DNA from: Varanus komodoensis
Lineage: Eukaryota > Chordata > Lepidosauria > Squamata > Varanidae
Reading direction: 5' to 3'
NCBI RefSeq assembly: GCF_004798865.1
Contig: NW_025335268.1
Location: 81,370,468-81,434,467, forward strand
DNA length: 64,000 nucleotides
Shown one piece after another: positions 1-14,345 of the stretch. Made by a program: the position numbers and the translations under genes. Each line of letters opens with the position of its first letter. The first letter of the stretch is position 1. Under the pieces are notes generated by a model. It was not told the origin of the DNA, did no database searches, and was given only the letters and a program-made list of their open reading frames with translations.

Positions 1-306
1 AGAGTACATAGTGTGCTCCCATGGGAAGGAAAATCCATTCTGGTAGCAGTTTCCATTTTATATTGGATCTGATCCATTTTCACCCCATACATTTTTTCCT
101 ACTAGTCTATTCTAATTCTGTTGTTTTTAGCATTTATTTTATTGTGCAGTTTGCATCCCTTCTTTTTTACAATTCAGATTTTGGCTTTTCATGTTACTTT
201 TTTCTTTTTTCAATTTTTTGGATAATTCTTTTTCTTTAAATTTTTGGAAACTGGCTGTTTTTGAATTCTCTTTTTTCCCTTTATTCTCCTGCTACTCTGA
301 CTTCAG
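1..306 (+). promoter_or_regulatory. NLGN4X: NLGN4 intron end with pyrimidine-rich tract upstream of cassette exon
   Basis: This intron segment is strongly T/C-rich over about 130-300 and ends in the acceptor CAG at 304-306. A TGC triplet at 290-292 lies 15-17 nt before the exon. That position matches the UGC element described for SRRM4-dependent neural exons, and the TCTT/CTCTT-type runs would suit PTBP binding. The motifs are seen directly; regulation by these proteins is inferred. The upstream constitutive exon lies outside the window. Confidence 0.55.
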
Positions 307-366
307 GAGCCAACACAAAGAAAAGCGCAGATGATATAACCAGTAATGATCGTGGGGAAGATGAAG
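307..366 (+). CDS. NLGN4X: Neuroligin-4 alternatively spliced cassette exon (splice site A, A2 insert)
   Basis: This 60-nt internal exon lies between a CAG acceptor (304-306) and a GT donor (367-368). With one G supplied by the preceding exon it reads GANTKKSADDITSNDRGEDE, 20 residues. That matches, with one difference I recall (N to S), the insert of the longer human NLGN4X isoform. Its last G joins AC of the next exon to make Asp, so it is phase 1-1 and can be skipped in frame. Neuroligins are postsynaptic adhesion proteins that bind neurexins; the splice-A insert sits on the surface of the extracellular esterase-like domain and tunes partner choice. The donor (GAAG|gtattt) is weaker than that of the next exon, which fits alternative use. 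It is a partial gene: no start or stop codon is present here. Confidence 0.93.
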
Positions 367-409
367 GTATTTTTTGTTTTTCCTTTTCCCCAAACTTAAC
401 CCCCTGAAA

Positions 410-415
410 TGCATG
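410..415 (+). promoter_or_regulatory. TGCATG motif, candidate RBFOX intronic splicing enhancer
   Basis: A perfect TGCATG lies 44 nt downstream of the cassette exon's donor end. UGCAUG is the binding site of RBFOX1/2/3, and sites just downstream of an exon usually promote inclusion in neurons and muscle. The motif is seen; its use is inferred. Two more copies follow at 688-693 and 901-906. Confidence 0.5.
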
Positions 416-687
416 AACTTTTCCGCCTCCTTTATTTAATCACACAGATTTTAGTGTGCTGCTTTATTTTCTTCTTATCGGAAATAAACTTTTCTTTTTA
501 CTTCTCCCTTTCTTTTTTTAAAGACATAAATTAGCATTTAGATTACTGTAATTTCTTTTTGAGAAAAGAGTACAGGTTATCTGTAAATATGTGTCAAGTG
601 GATACCATAAATATTATTTAAAACCAAATGCTTCTTTATTCCCCATTCCCAACTTCTGCCTAGGAAGAATAATGATATTGAAAACTA

Positions 688-693
688 TGCATG
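688..693 (+). promoter_or_regulatory. TGCATG motif, second candidate RBFOX site
   Basis: A perfect TGCATG 322 nt after the cassette exon, within the distance at which downstream RBFOX sites are known to act. Functional use is inferred from spacing only. Confidence 0.35.
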
Positions 694-900
694 TATCTCT
701 TCCTTCATCCCTTCAGTACATTTTGTAACTTCACTTTCATATTTTCCTCTTTCTCTTCCCCATATAGTGGATGCAATTACATTGTCTGGTGTTTGCTTTT
801 ACCCAGTCCTCCTTCTGTTTTCAGTGTGTGGAATCTCAAGAAGAATTGAAGGAAGTTTTGTTGGGTTGATTTGTTTTCCACCATACAAATGTTCTTCTTT

Positions 901-906
901 TGCATG
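901..906 (+). promoter_or_regulatory. TGCATG motif, third candidate RBFOX site
   Basis: A perfect TGCATG 535 nt after the cassette exon. Three copies in about 540 nt is more than the roughly 0.13 expected by chance for a 6-mer on one strand. A fourth copy at 1893-1898 is further away. Confidence 0.3.
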
Positions 907-1497
907 TTCTTGAGACAATATTCCTGCTTCCATTTGCTTCCACATTGTTTTCAGGAATATTGGGGTGGGGTGGGAAGTCCCATCACCTGCACGTTGTAAA
1001 TATGCAAAGAAATGTCAGCACAGAGGCAAATGTTTTTATGAACTCTGCAGAGTGCCATGGTGGGGCTGCTCGGGGGGTGTCAACCACTTCATCCTGGTAG
1101 GTTCCAAGAAAGCCTGACTATATTTCTAGGGGATCAACTGGAACACCATTTATTGGCTGTTTGCTAGGAAATGCTAGAGAATAAGAACCTCCACAGGAAA
1201 GAACTGTAATGTTACATGAAAATTATCTATTTACATGAAAGTACAGAAATTCTCTATTTAGTCCTAATCACAGAAAAGAGAGTGAATGTGTGTGTGTGTT
1301 TGTGTGGGTAGGTTAAGAATATCAGTTCATATCTCCTGCTTCCCCCTGCACTCAGCAATTTATACCAACACTAGCCCTGGTGCATAAATTATGCCCTTCT
1401 TCCTGGCACCTGGCATATCACATGGATCAACTAATTCCTTCATCAATTCTTCCCTGAAGCTTCTGCTACAAGGACTTGCTGATGCCAGAATGCAGGA

Positions 1498-1745
1498 CAC
1501 GGAATAATTAAGTCAAGTTGCGACAAGCCAGACTCAGGCTGGGGGCATCAGGAAAAGCTTCATCACTGTCAGAGTGATACAACAGTGGAACCAGCTGCCT
1601 GGAGAGGTGGTGGGCTCTTGAGACATCCAGAAAGAAACTGGACAGCTACCTGGGATGGTATAATGTAGTGTCTTGCAACAGCAGGGGGTTGGACTTGATG
1701 GCCTTCATGGTGCCTTCCAACTCTTCTATTCTATGATTCTATGAC
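1498..1745 (+). mobile_element. CR1 LINE 3' end (5'-truncated)
   Basis: The piece runs from the end of the CR1 reverse-transcriptase frame into the short 3' UTR. It contains the typical GTGGAACCAGCTGCCTGGAG block, the GGGGGTTGGACTTGATGGCC block and the diagnostic ATTCTATGATTCTATGA terminus at 1729-1745. CR1 elements end in such an 8-bp direct repeat instead of poly(A) and are usually heavily 5'-truncated, as here. It lies in the sense orientation of NLGN4. Confidence 0.9.
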
Positions 1746-1929
1746 TTCTCTCTTTCCTCCTTCTGCCACCCCCTGTCCTAACTCTCTTTCAGTCACCAGC
1801 CCTCCTCCCACTGACAGAAAGGGAAAAGTCACTCTAGCCATAGGACTGAACTTCTATTTGCAGAAGGCTTTTGCAATTAGGCCAGGACAACATGCATGCC
1901 TAAGGCAACTGTCTACCACCAGCTAGAGT

Positions 1930-2135
1930 GATAAATTATTTTGGCATGCAGTTTTGCTGCAATGTGGGCTTTATCCACCTTTTCTTGGTATCAGGTCTTT
2001 TTCTTAGTGTTCTTCCATGTTTTGCCTGTGCTTTGATATTTGACACTATTTCAACTAGCAGTGTAACATTTGCCCTTTCTATTCCCTTCAGAATTGTGTA
2101 TAGTGTGGTATGGTCACCTCTTAATCTCCTTGCTT
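1930..2135 (-). mobile_element. Degraded CR1-clade LINE, ORF2 C-terminal fragment
   Basis: On the minus strand a frame reads RRLRGDHTTLYTILKGIERA and continues with a stretch spaced like the CR1 ORF2 tail (RRLRGDLI.LY..LKG...). The likeness is clear around RRLRGD and LKG but weak elsewhere, so this is an old copy. Its ends are approximate. Confidence 0.5.
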
Positions 2136-2884
2136 TTCCAGAGTTCAGAATGACACTGGCTTTTCTGACCTTTCCTAGTATAGCTGCTAAAATCTCTGCT
2201 TCCTTGTTATTGCAACAGTTCACCTTTCTTTCTGCAGGCCTCCACTGCTGTATGATTGCAGAAACACAAATAAAGAAAGCATGGGTTTCTGTACACAAGG
2301 CATTTATCCTGCTACTTTACTGAGGCATCTTCTGTTTTCATTGCAGGAGGAAGAGTGTGTCCTTTTCATGCCCACACCCCTGGGGTTTAATTTACCTTTC
2401 TTCTACATTTTATAAAACAACCACAAGGTGGCATTGTGGTGCAGCATTATTGCAAAAAAGTACATAGCCACCCCATGTGGTGCCTAGGAGATAACAGGGC
2501 TCTTTTCTTAAAATAGCTGCAAAAATGGTTGGAAAATATGACTTATCCCTAGAGGGTGGTGATGTCATGAAAAGGCTCTGAAATGTCAATGAGTGAAGGA
2601 CCATGAGTACAAATCTAGAGTAGCCCAAGAGCTTACTTCACATGCAGAATAGAAGTGCTATTCCTGGGCTTCTATCAGAAACTAGCTTTGCTGTAGGACT
2701 GCCTTGAGCTAATGGCATACAGATATAACATGTAATATATGCAGCATAATAACTGATTTCTCATTGTATTCCTTTTATTTTGCTAGGCACATAATAAGAA
2801 AAGACAACATGTTGAGCACTATTAGACACATTATAACAAGTAGAAAAGAAAGAAATCACTTCCCCTTGGTCTTCATCTTTGGAA

Positions 2885-3285
2885 ATGTATGTATTTGATT
2901 TGTAGGCCACTTTTCTTCTAAGAAAAATGGCATTTAAAGTGGCTTACAATCATAAATAAAACTTGATTAAAATAATAATAAAGTAAATGCATTAAAATGT
3001 ATTAAGTAAAATTGCATCATTAACAGAATAAAATATCATATAACCCAGCAGACCCACTTATACTCCAAAGGCACACTTTCTCTTTACCTGCCAATGGAAA
3101 GTGAGCAGAAAAGGAATGAAATTTGCTTTTCGCAGCAGGGAGCACTCAAAAGAGAAGGGCTTCTTGTCACTAAATGTGCCTCTGAAGGTGGTAGTCCCTA
3201 AAGGAAGACTTTCCCTGAAGAGCTTATGGTCAGGCAAATTTGTATGGGGAAAGATGGCCTTTCAAAGTAATAAGTACTCAGCATG
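2885..3285 (-). mobile_element. Degraded L2-clade LINE 3' region
   Basis: The + strand text shows the reverse complement of the squamate L2 tail ('gtaggccactttt... ggcttacaatcataaataaaa') followed by the region matching its ORF2 end ('agcagggagcactcaaaagagaagggc ... ggggaaagatggcctttca'). It is old and indel-rich, antisense to NLGN4, with approximate ends. Confidence 0.5.
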
Positions 3286-5677
3286 TGCTCTAGACACATA
3301 GACAAGCATTTGTTGTTTTTATATTCATCAAATATTATTTCCCACCTACCTCTGTACTCAAATCAGTGAACTATGGAGTTCTAAAAAGTGCAACATATTG
3401 GTTTCTTGAAGCAAAGCTTTTGCCGCCTCCTGTTTACTTCTAAATATTAATTACTCAACCATGATGAAAGATGATACACATCCTTGGTCAACAATCAGTT
3501 TTGCTTCAGAGATATTTTGAGCACAGGATGAGCGGTGGAGGATTGCACCTTCAGCTCCTTGAAGATTACTTGGGTGGTCCTATTATTAGAACCTGTTTTT
3601 TTCTGCACAACCTTATTTCCTTGAATTACTAAATGATGGCCCACCTGATGCACCTCTCAATTTGCTAAACTGATCAGGTGACAAGCCTGGTGAAGCCATT
3701 TTGGTTCTGTTCAGGGACTTCCCAAATGTCTTTGGTAGAAGGGTATGGGGATTGCATGTGTGATATGGGAAAGTTTTCTCCTGGTTTTGACATCTTTTGT
3801 TTCAAATATTTTTCTTTTTTTCTGTTTCAAATACTTCTCTCGCCAGTGGAATTCCGGATGGCAGCACTCTCCCTTCCCATAGCGTCTCTGGAAAGAACTC
3901 TAACATGTCCATTTACACAAAAATGTTTTCCACAGGCACTTTGGGAAGGAAGAAAAGAATGGTGGACACCAGAGCTCCATTGTTGCTGCAAAATTTCCCC
4001 AAAATGGAGAAATATGTGCCATGCCGAGCAGAAATGTTTGTTTCCTCGCCTCAAATCCTGTTGCATTTTTCCTTTCATTTAATTTTGGGATTGCATCTAG
4101 AATGCTTCCACAATTTAAGCATAAGCCTGAAGCAAAATGAAAGGAGTTTAGCTGTTTGGTCTCAGGGACCTCTATTTGATCCCTAATATAGAGTGTAAGA
4201 ATCAGTTTATAGAATATACTAAAACAGATGAGATTTTCATTTGGGTTATAGGTCTTTCAGTGCCCTACTGACTTTAGCTGAATCTGTTTGTTTTTATTAG
4301 TTTTGAAAGGACACAATTTGGGGTAAAATATTTTAAAAAAACCCTTAATGGACACAGTATGCTAGAATTATGGGTAAAGTGCCATACCATGCAGTGTTGG
4401 CTGAAAAGTTCAATAGAACTTCTGTTTGGTCACCTGCCTGTGTGCACATAGATTTCATAGAACATAAAGGGTGTTGTTTTCACTATGAATACTAAGTGGT
4501 GTAGAAGGCAACAAAAAGCCACAGACCCAGTATCAGAATGCAAAATCATTGAAATGCAGGCCTTATTCTGGGTCTGCACATTTGTGCCCGGACATCTGTC
4601 TGCCACACAGTAGAGCTACCTGTACCGATACTATAATACATTTTCTGACATTGTGCTGGTGTAACATTTGCTACATATACCATCTAGAGCTCCATTGTTA
4701 TCTCCCCTCCTTCCTTCCCAATTCCTGTTCAAAGACTTTTCTCCTATAAATATTCTGAAAGCAATCTATGTGGGTTTCAGCAGGCATGAGTAGAAGGTAG
4801 ATCAGTAATTACTGGTATACCAATGGATGATTTGGAGTGGACCAACAAGGATTTTTCCCTCTCAGTTTTTGAGCTACAGCAACCACAAATTGATCAACCC
4901 TGAACTATTTTGCTGAAATGAAGAAAGCTATGAAAGTACACCTCTCACCAAAGTCAGTAGATACTGCAAGCTTGAAGTCTGCCCTTGCTAAAATGAAATT
5001 GTAGGGCTTCTATGATCATATTGAAACTTGTAGCTTTTTTCAACACCTGTGAAGTTAATTTGCTTGGGAGCCGCACCCCTTGCCTAATCTCCTTTGAGTA
5101 TTAGCTTGGGCAGATATTTGATGGTGACTAGACTGTTCTTTCTGTTTCAGACATTCCAATACAAAGAGATACCAGATGGCGCTTCTCTTTACACCTAATT
5201 AAATGTTTCGGTTCTTAAAAGAACATTCATATGGTTGACCTTCTAATTATGACATTTTTAAATTATTATTTTGACGGCTGTTTAGTATGTCTATGCATTC
5301 ATGTTAGAAACTGAAAATTGTGACTTTGTTCTGAACTGTGACCCTGTTGAAGCTCAGCAGGTGCATTTTCTCCATGATTTTAATCCATCATGAAGAGATA
5401 TGCCGTAGTCATGGCACTTTTGTCTGTTTCAGAGCACTTCCAGAAGCTTATGGCCATAACTGAAGAGGGGCAGATGTACAGTATGGACAGTTCAGCCCAT
5501 CCTGGTGTCATGATGCCTTAGACTGCAACCATCATAATTATTGCAGCTAAAGTTCAGTCCACCTGAGTGACACCAGAATGGGGAAGGCTGGGTTGGTATG
5601 AAAAATAATGAAAATATCCAAAAGAATAAGTTCATGAAAAACTTCAGGGGGGAAGGCAAAAGAAAAAAATCTTTTAA

Positions 5678-8059
<2,382 letters not shown>

Positions 8060-8731
8060 TTGCTCCACTGCGTTATTAGGTGTAACATAGGCTTAAATTT
8101 AAAATGTTTGAATATTTTAATATTAACATTCAAAGTCCTAAATTGATTAGGGCCAGGGACACCTGAAAGACCACCTCTTTCCACACATACCTACTTGGAC
8201 CCTCAGCAGTCCTATGCCAAGGACCCCTACCAAAGGAAGTGAGGTAGCTGGCTACAAAGAAGCACTTTTATGTTCTGGCACCTCATTAGTGGAATTAGCT
8301 TCCTGGAAAGGCTCACTTGCTGTCTCTGCTGGGATTTTTCCAGTTTCAGGTGAATACCTTTCTATTTTTCTGGTCTTTTTAGACTTTCTGTTGCTTTAAA
8401 CCCTTTACTGTATTACTACTAAGTTCCACTTTGGGATGTCCAGTCCCCAGGCCTGGCTAGATAATGAAACTCACTGGGTCACTTTGGGCCTCACCTTAAC
8501 CTGTTGCACAGCATTGCAGTTGTGAGGCTAGACTGGAGTTCTAAGCATGGTCTAAGAGGAAAAATAGCAGGCTGTAAATGCAGTGCAATAATAATAATTT
8601 ATACTGGAGTTTTAAACTATTACGGTGCCTCTTATGTTGTATTGTATCATTTTATTTGCTACGAATTGACCAGAAAGCTTTGCCTATTGGATGCTATAGA
8701 ACTAAAATAAATAAATAAAATATTTTATAAC
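8060..8731 (+). mobile_element. L2-clade LINE 3' part (ORF2 C-terminus plus 3' UTR)
   Basis: In sense orientation the stretch carries the degraded ORF2 end ('gattagggccagggacacctgaaag', then 'ggaattagcttcctggaaagg' = GISFLER, near the usual LWNSLP region). After it comes the L2 3' UTR 'gaattgaccagaaagctttgcctattggatgctatagaa' and an AATAAATAAATAAAA tail at about 8703-8721. Several stops break the frame. This subfamily differs in its tail from the copies at 11.5 and 16.2 kb. Confidence 0.7.
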
Positions 8732-8994
8732 AGTTTGACTTTCCCCCATACCATTGCTGGTAAATAAATAGCAGGCAGTGACAAGGAAGATTCCCCACCG
8801 GACTTGGAGGACTGACAGTTTGTCCCAAACAGGACAGAAGATTATGTTAGCAGGTCAGAGAGCAATTCAGCCTACTGGCTTCACTGGCAAGATGCAGGTT
8901 CATGGAAATCGTCTGAGCTCCATTTTGTTGAACAGGAAGAGTGAACATTTCCTCTGTGATAAGACTACTGAAAAGTACTTTAGGGTACATTTGT

Positions 8995-9080
8995 CTGCAT
9001 GTATAGACAGCAGAAATCATACAACTCCCAGTCCCCAGGCATCATGGGAGTTGTAGGGATTTTTCTGTCTAAACATAGAT
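8995..9080. mobile_element. Palindromic MITE-like remnant with ACAACTCCCA hairpin
   Basis: An imperfect inverted repeat of about 30 bp pairs 9001-9030 with 9044-9077 around ACAACTCCCA / TGGGAGTTGT. The same core occurs in palindromic hAT-type non-autonomous elements common in amniotes. No clear terminal repeats or target duplication could be set, so family assignment is tentative. Confidence 0.35.
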
Positions 9081-11489
9081 GGGATTGTAGGTTTAATTCC
9101 TTTCTGATTTCAGCATCTAAGGCTGCCGTTTCCTAAACATGCTTATTTCTGTGTCAGCATGCTTAGGGTTGCACTGTGATTGCACCCTCTAATCTTATAC
9201 TGTTCCCATTAAGTAGCTCATATTATAATTTCAGCTTCTGCCTTCACTTATATACACAGTTTGAATGTATATACTCCACTAAAATATAGCCCACTTTCAG
9301 CAATTATGACACACAGGAGTTAATATATTGAAAATGGCTGAATTTCTGCAAAAATAAAGCTGGCTATGGAAATAACTTCGCGCACGCACACACACACATC
9401 TATTTAAGACATATGGTGGGCTGCTTAAAATCTTCTGAGTAATTATTGTTGGGGGGGGGGTTTCTCAGCTGTTCCAGTTGCAGTAGTTAAAGCTTCATTC
9501 TCAACTCTGCTCATAAAATCCTACTCCACCTCTCTCTCTGTCTCTCTCCCTCCCTCCACACACATACACCCTTTTGTCTAAGCTTTCAAATGATTAATAA
9601 GAAAGCCAGTAATAAATCTATCTATGCATATGACTAAATCCACAGAGAAAAACAATAATTTCAATCCTGTACAGCACCTTTCTATAGGATCTGATATTCT
9701 AAAGAGCTGTGGAAGCATAAATGCACCAGGAGAGATGTAGCAGGATCAGGTAGACATGCTAGCTCAGGCATAAACTCAACCATACTTGAGGATGACTTAT
9801 ATACGTAACTGATCCCAGACTGTTTGCAAAGCTTTGATCAGAGATAGAGGAAGTATTGAAGAAGGCAAAGAGTGAATGGAGTGATGTTTTGTTTTCCTGC
9901 TGTACCAGGGTACAAAAACCATCTCTAGCTAGGTTATGTACATTTAAAAATAGGATGTTCAACTCTTGATCATGGTGTATCTGTACATCAGTAGGGGTTT
10001 TTTTTAATGTGCAGAGTGCAAAAGCTTGTCTAATTCATATTAATGACTGGGAGTGCATAAGCAGCTGAGTAGTGATTATTCAAGGTTAATCATTAAAACT
10101 GATGTTATAATTTCTCAGCATGTCAGAGATCCCCCCCTTCCCTGTTAAAGAAAATTCATTTCTTCAAAAGTCAGTTCTCTATTTGCCCTCAGTAGGATTA
10201 TTTGTGAATAAATGGTTTCAAGATTACATACTGTGTCCCTAGGGTTTAGTATGATTACGCAGATACCCTTTTTCTTCCCTGTGCTCTGTAAAATGAGAGC
10301 ATTCATAAATCAGACCATCAATGATTTTGTGCATTTGCTACCAGCCTTGTTCCAAGTGAAAAGAGGCTGATTTTCTTTTATTTTTAATCTTTCATGGGTA
10401 AGGGGGAGAATTCAGAATGCAAATGTTTGGATGATGGGAGATTTAATTTTGCCCTGTCAATGCCAGTGCATAGTGATCACAGTCTGAATTGGGGCCGGGC
10501 ACTCTTACTTTCAAGTAAGAAGCAAGCAAGGGGTAAGAGGTAGACACTTCATACTTAGCTAACTTGCTGGTTGACCCCGAGCCAAATTAAACATGCAGAA
10601 TTTTCAACAGTGCAGATTAGCTGAAGTGATCAGTCATGTAGGTGCTTCTTCATGGGTAATATATTGCTGGTGACACAGTTACATCCTTCAGCTCAGAGAA
10701 AACAAATCCATAGCTTACATCAAGTGACATAAGCATTAACAGATTGAGAAAGTATTACGTTGCAGATTGGGGAAGTATTATGTTAACCAGTCTGCTTCCT
10801 TCCACAATTTTCTTTGGATTTTTATTTGCCCAAGCTGAAAAAAGTCATGTTCTACTGGCTGAGTGAAAAACAGGGATGGGGGCATCTCGTGGCGAACAAT
10901 TACTCTATCGTACTGCTCTCAAGTCACTGAAAAGCTCTTGTCTGTTGATAGATGCAGCCTTTTGGCAAATTGTTATCTAACAATCTACAGCCTAGAAAAC
11001 ATGATGGTTCTAACCCAGAATCTTCTAACATTATCTTGATAACTTGTTGAACCTCTTTACAGTTCTGCTTCTACCTGAGGCATGAACTGATACTGCCCAT
11101 TTTGAGGTACCCTGCTTGTCATGGAAGTTGGTTATAAATTCTCTTTTTATCCCTGCTTCTTGTATGCTAAGATAATAAACCTTGTTTCTTGGGGAAAGAT
11201 GTAGGGCTTTTCCAGGCAAAGAAAAGGATTCACTAGAGACTAGTAAGAAACCTAAGATTGAAAGGTATTTCGATACGTTTTCTTTCATTGCAGGATTGTT
11301 AGAAATTGGTTTCCTTCCTCCTCCAATGTTACAGAAGTGAGTGAATGAATTATCAACTGCATACTCTTAAAACATTATTCAATAAACTTTCCTTAAAATG
11401 GTAATAAGTATTAATGGTATTAATTAGGATGAAATACTGCCCAAAGCCTACAGAAAGGCAGTCGCAGATTAAAGATTAAATTAGTCGTA
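9081..11489 (+). other. NLGN4X: Intron stretch without recognised gene
   Basis: It holds short low-complexity tracts: a CA run near 9383-9400, a G run near 9449-9459 and a TCTC/CCCT stretch at 9531-9556. Nothing else is supportable. Confidence 0.4.
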
Positions 11490-11639
11490 GTGGCCAGGGC
11501 GACTTCTTTTATATTTTATATTTTTATTTATTTTATATTGTTAATTTTAATTTTATATTGTTATTTTTGTATTTTATTGTATTTTATTGTGTTTGTAAGC
11601 CGCCCCGAGGCTTCGGCAAGGGGCGGCATAGAAATGTTC

Positions 11640-11670
<31 letters not shown>
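11490..11670 (+). mobile_element. L2-clade LINE 3' UTR with (AAT)n tail
   Basis: Starting near GGCCAGGGCGACTTC, it matches the reverse complement of the 3' UTR of the copy at 16186-17005. It ends in the diagnostic GCCGCCCCGAGGCTTCGG...GGGGCGGCATAGAAATG block (11600-11635) followed by about nine AAT units. It is 5'-truncated within the UTR and looks well preserved. The trinucleotide tail differs from the AAAT tails of the sister copies. Confidence 0.85.
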
Positions 11671-11671
<1 letters not shown>

Positions 11672-14345
11672 GCTGAAAAGTGTGTGTGAATGAGTGTTTG
11701 TGTGTATGCGTGTGTTTACAAACACAGAACAGTCTGGATTCCAGTTAAACAGATTTTTTATGAAAAGCTAAAATAGTAATTGGAGTGGTCAGTGGTGACA
11801 TGGCACAGATCATTTGGGATGGAGAAATAGGTGCATCAGGGGCAAGTTTGCATCTCATCTTTTGATTCTGTTCCAGATTTCCACATGCTCAAATTTCTCA
11901 AAATCTATGCTTTATATATGTAGTATGTGCTAGATGTAGTTCTATCAGAACTTACCTATATTGGGATAAATGCAGATGAGGCTGAGCTAAAACGTACAAC
12001 TCTGATCCCCCCACATTTCAATTGCCTAGGAAGGTCTTAGGGGTTGGTCTTTTTGGCCTAGGGATTGGAGTTGAGCTTGCATTTCATCTTTTCTTGAACT
12101 TCATTTGAAATATGAGTTAGAAGCTGAAGAGCTGCAATCTTATTACATCTGTCATTTCATTGCAGAGCATTCGCACAATGCTTTATGTACGAAAAAAGTC
12201 ATCATCCTATATATATTTCACTGTTACAGCTGTAGACCTAAATCTACCCTAAAAGGTTAGAGATGGAGCACAGAAAAATAATTTGTTCCTGGAGTGCATG
12301 CAAAACTGATTACGAGAATAGATTTTGGTGAAAAGAAAGGCACTGGTGTTTGTATGAGCAGTAAACTTCACAGAACCTTCTAATTATCAAACATAGACAT
12401 TAACCATATAAAGTAAGAGACCTATTAGTAAAGTTGCTTGTTTACTCCAAGATAAGAGTGATTTTTTTCCAGTAGCACAACTGATCTAAATTGATAAATG
12501 AAACTTTATAATTCAAGCTAATTTTGTTTTTTTCCTCAAAGTAATTCCACTATGTTATGTAATTCAAATTATTTATTTACTTACTTTTGATGTAATAACT
12601 ATTCTTTGGGATCTGTATTTTATGGAAACTTGGTCGCTTTACTAGAGAATCTTTATGGTATATTAATGGCATGCACCAATCTGGCTTTGTGTAAGTTTTC
12701 TAAATTTTTCATAAGTCTGAGCATAGCACAGAAACAAATGTTTCAGAGCTCTGAAGCTTTCTTAACATGTACCAGTACTTAGGTAAGTAGAGAAGGGGAG
12801 CAAGCACAAGATTGTGCCTGCCCAAACATTCATACAATTCAAGCATTAAAGTTCAGTACTCAATATTCATTGAACATTCAGTTTAATGTTCCAAGTGTTT
12901 AACAACTGAAAAGCACAAATACGAGGAATCCTCCGCTGTTTTCCATCCCCTTCTCCCAAGAGATCTTAAAAGAATCACATCACTAGAGATGGGGCAGAAA
13001 CTAGCAAAAGGCCCCAGTGAAGATGGGACTCTTCTACTGAGTAACCTGTTCCAATAGCGTGACAGACCTTTTCCTGCTGGGGAGTCTTGGAGCTTATCAT
13101 ACAGTTCATGATTCCTTGGCAAGAAAACTTGCTCCTGCTAGCTGTCGCCTCCCTTTCTTCCTTCCCCAAGGTGATGAATGTGTGTGTTTGTTTTCCTTTA
13201 ATATCCTCAAGGAGGAATACAGATAGGTAATAGCCATGCAGCAGAAGTGCAGCATTGCTCTTTACATTGTGTTTCTTTTTGCAGACTATGACTGGATTCT
13301 GAGCTTTAATTTTTATGGCAAGTTTTGAGGATCTATGTGCACTTTCTATCTATGAACAGAACTGGAGGTTAAATGCCTAATTATAAACCTGGCCTATTCC
13401 AAGAATACCTTAATATAGCCAGCACCGTTTCCTGTAGTCATAAGGACCTTGGTGGATTCTGTCCTGGCTAAACATACAAGATATAATGAAGAGACACTTC
13501 TTGGAAGAGTATTTTTACATGCTTTCTCTTCAAATAAAAAATCCATAATTAGAATTAACAATAACATTTAATAAATACATCTCAGAATGTTATGGGTCAT
13601 GTGCTCCTTTCCATCTCGATGAACATACATATGCAACAGCTATGAAAACATGTTTTCCTCCAACTTCAAATATAACAAGAGAATCCCGCATGATTGCATG
13701 ACTGTAGTCATTCCTGTGGTTGGATCAGAAGATCCAAATATCCATTCAGTATTTTCTCAGTTTCTGTACTACCAAACCAACAAAGCTCATTGGGTAATTC
13801 CCAAATATTGAAACCTGAACAGTTCACTATAATAAAGGCAATTGTGTGCAGCAATAAAGTTTTTAAACAATCAACAGCGGCTGTAACCCTGTTGATCCCA
13901 GGAACCATTAGAAGTTTAGCATATGCTATCAAATGCCTAGGAATATAGAGGAACACCAAAGGTTGATATGTACAGATTAGGGTGCTGTGAAATGCTTACT
14001 CCCAGTTCCTCAGCTGATATGTTAGGAGCAAATTGGGAGTGGACGGAACAGTATTTTACTTTTTTTTTTTTTTTTTTTGGCAGGGGTGAAAATATCTGTA
14101 TCAGTTCAGACAGGAGGAAAGACTGTGATACCTGAAGCATGTATGTAGCATGCTGTGCTGCAGCTTTCTATTCTCCACCCTTCCTGTCCATGTGGAGAAG
14201 GAGCAATGTAGCTTAGCTGGCCTGCTCTGCCGGTTGACAGGTGGCTGCTGGCTGGTGACCCCATTTCAAGCACCAAAACAACACCCTCTGTGCCACCTTT
14301 TCAGCTCTGTCTGCCAGCACAGTTCTGGCTTTTGTGGGCTAACTA
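11671..14345 (+). other. NLGN4X: Intron stretch without recognised gene
   Basis: AT-rich sequence with a TGTG/TATG run near 11682-11716 and a poly(T) of 19 at 14060-14078. I see no coding exon or named repeat. Confidence 0.4.

Noticed and set aside
1936-2298. 120-residue minus-strand frame as a host gene
   Set aside because: Its middle resembles the CR1 ORF2 tail, and there are no splice sites or other coding signs. It is kept only as a LINE fragment.
13694-13959. Overlapping 83-84-residue frames on both strands
   Set aside because: No family likeness, no splice context, ordinary AT-rich sequence; chance frames.
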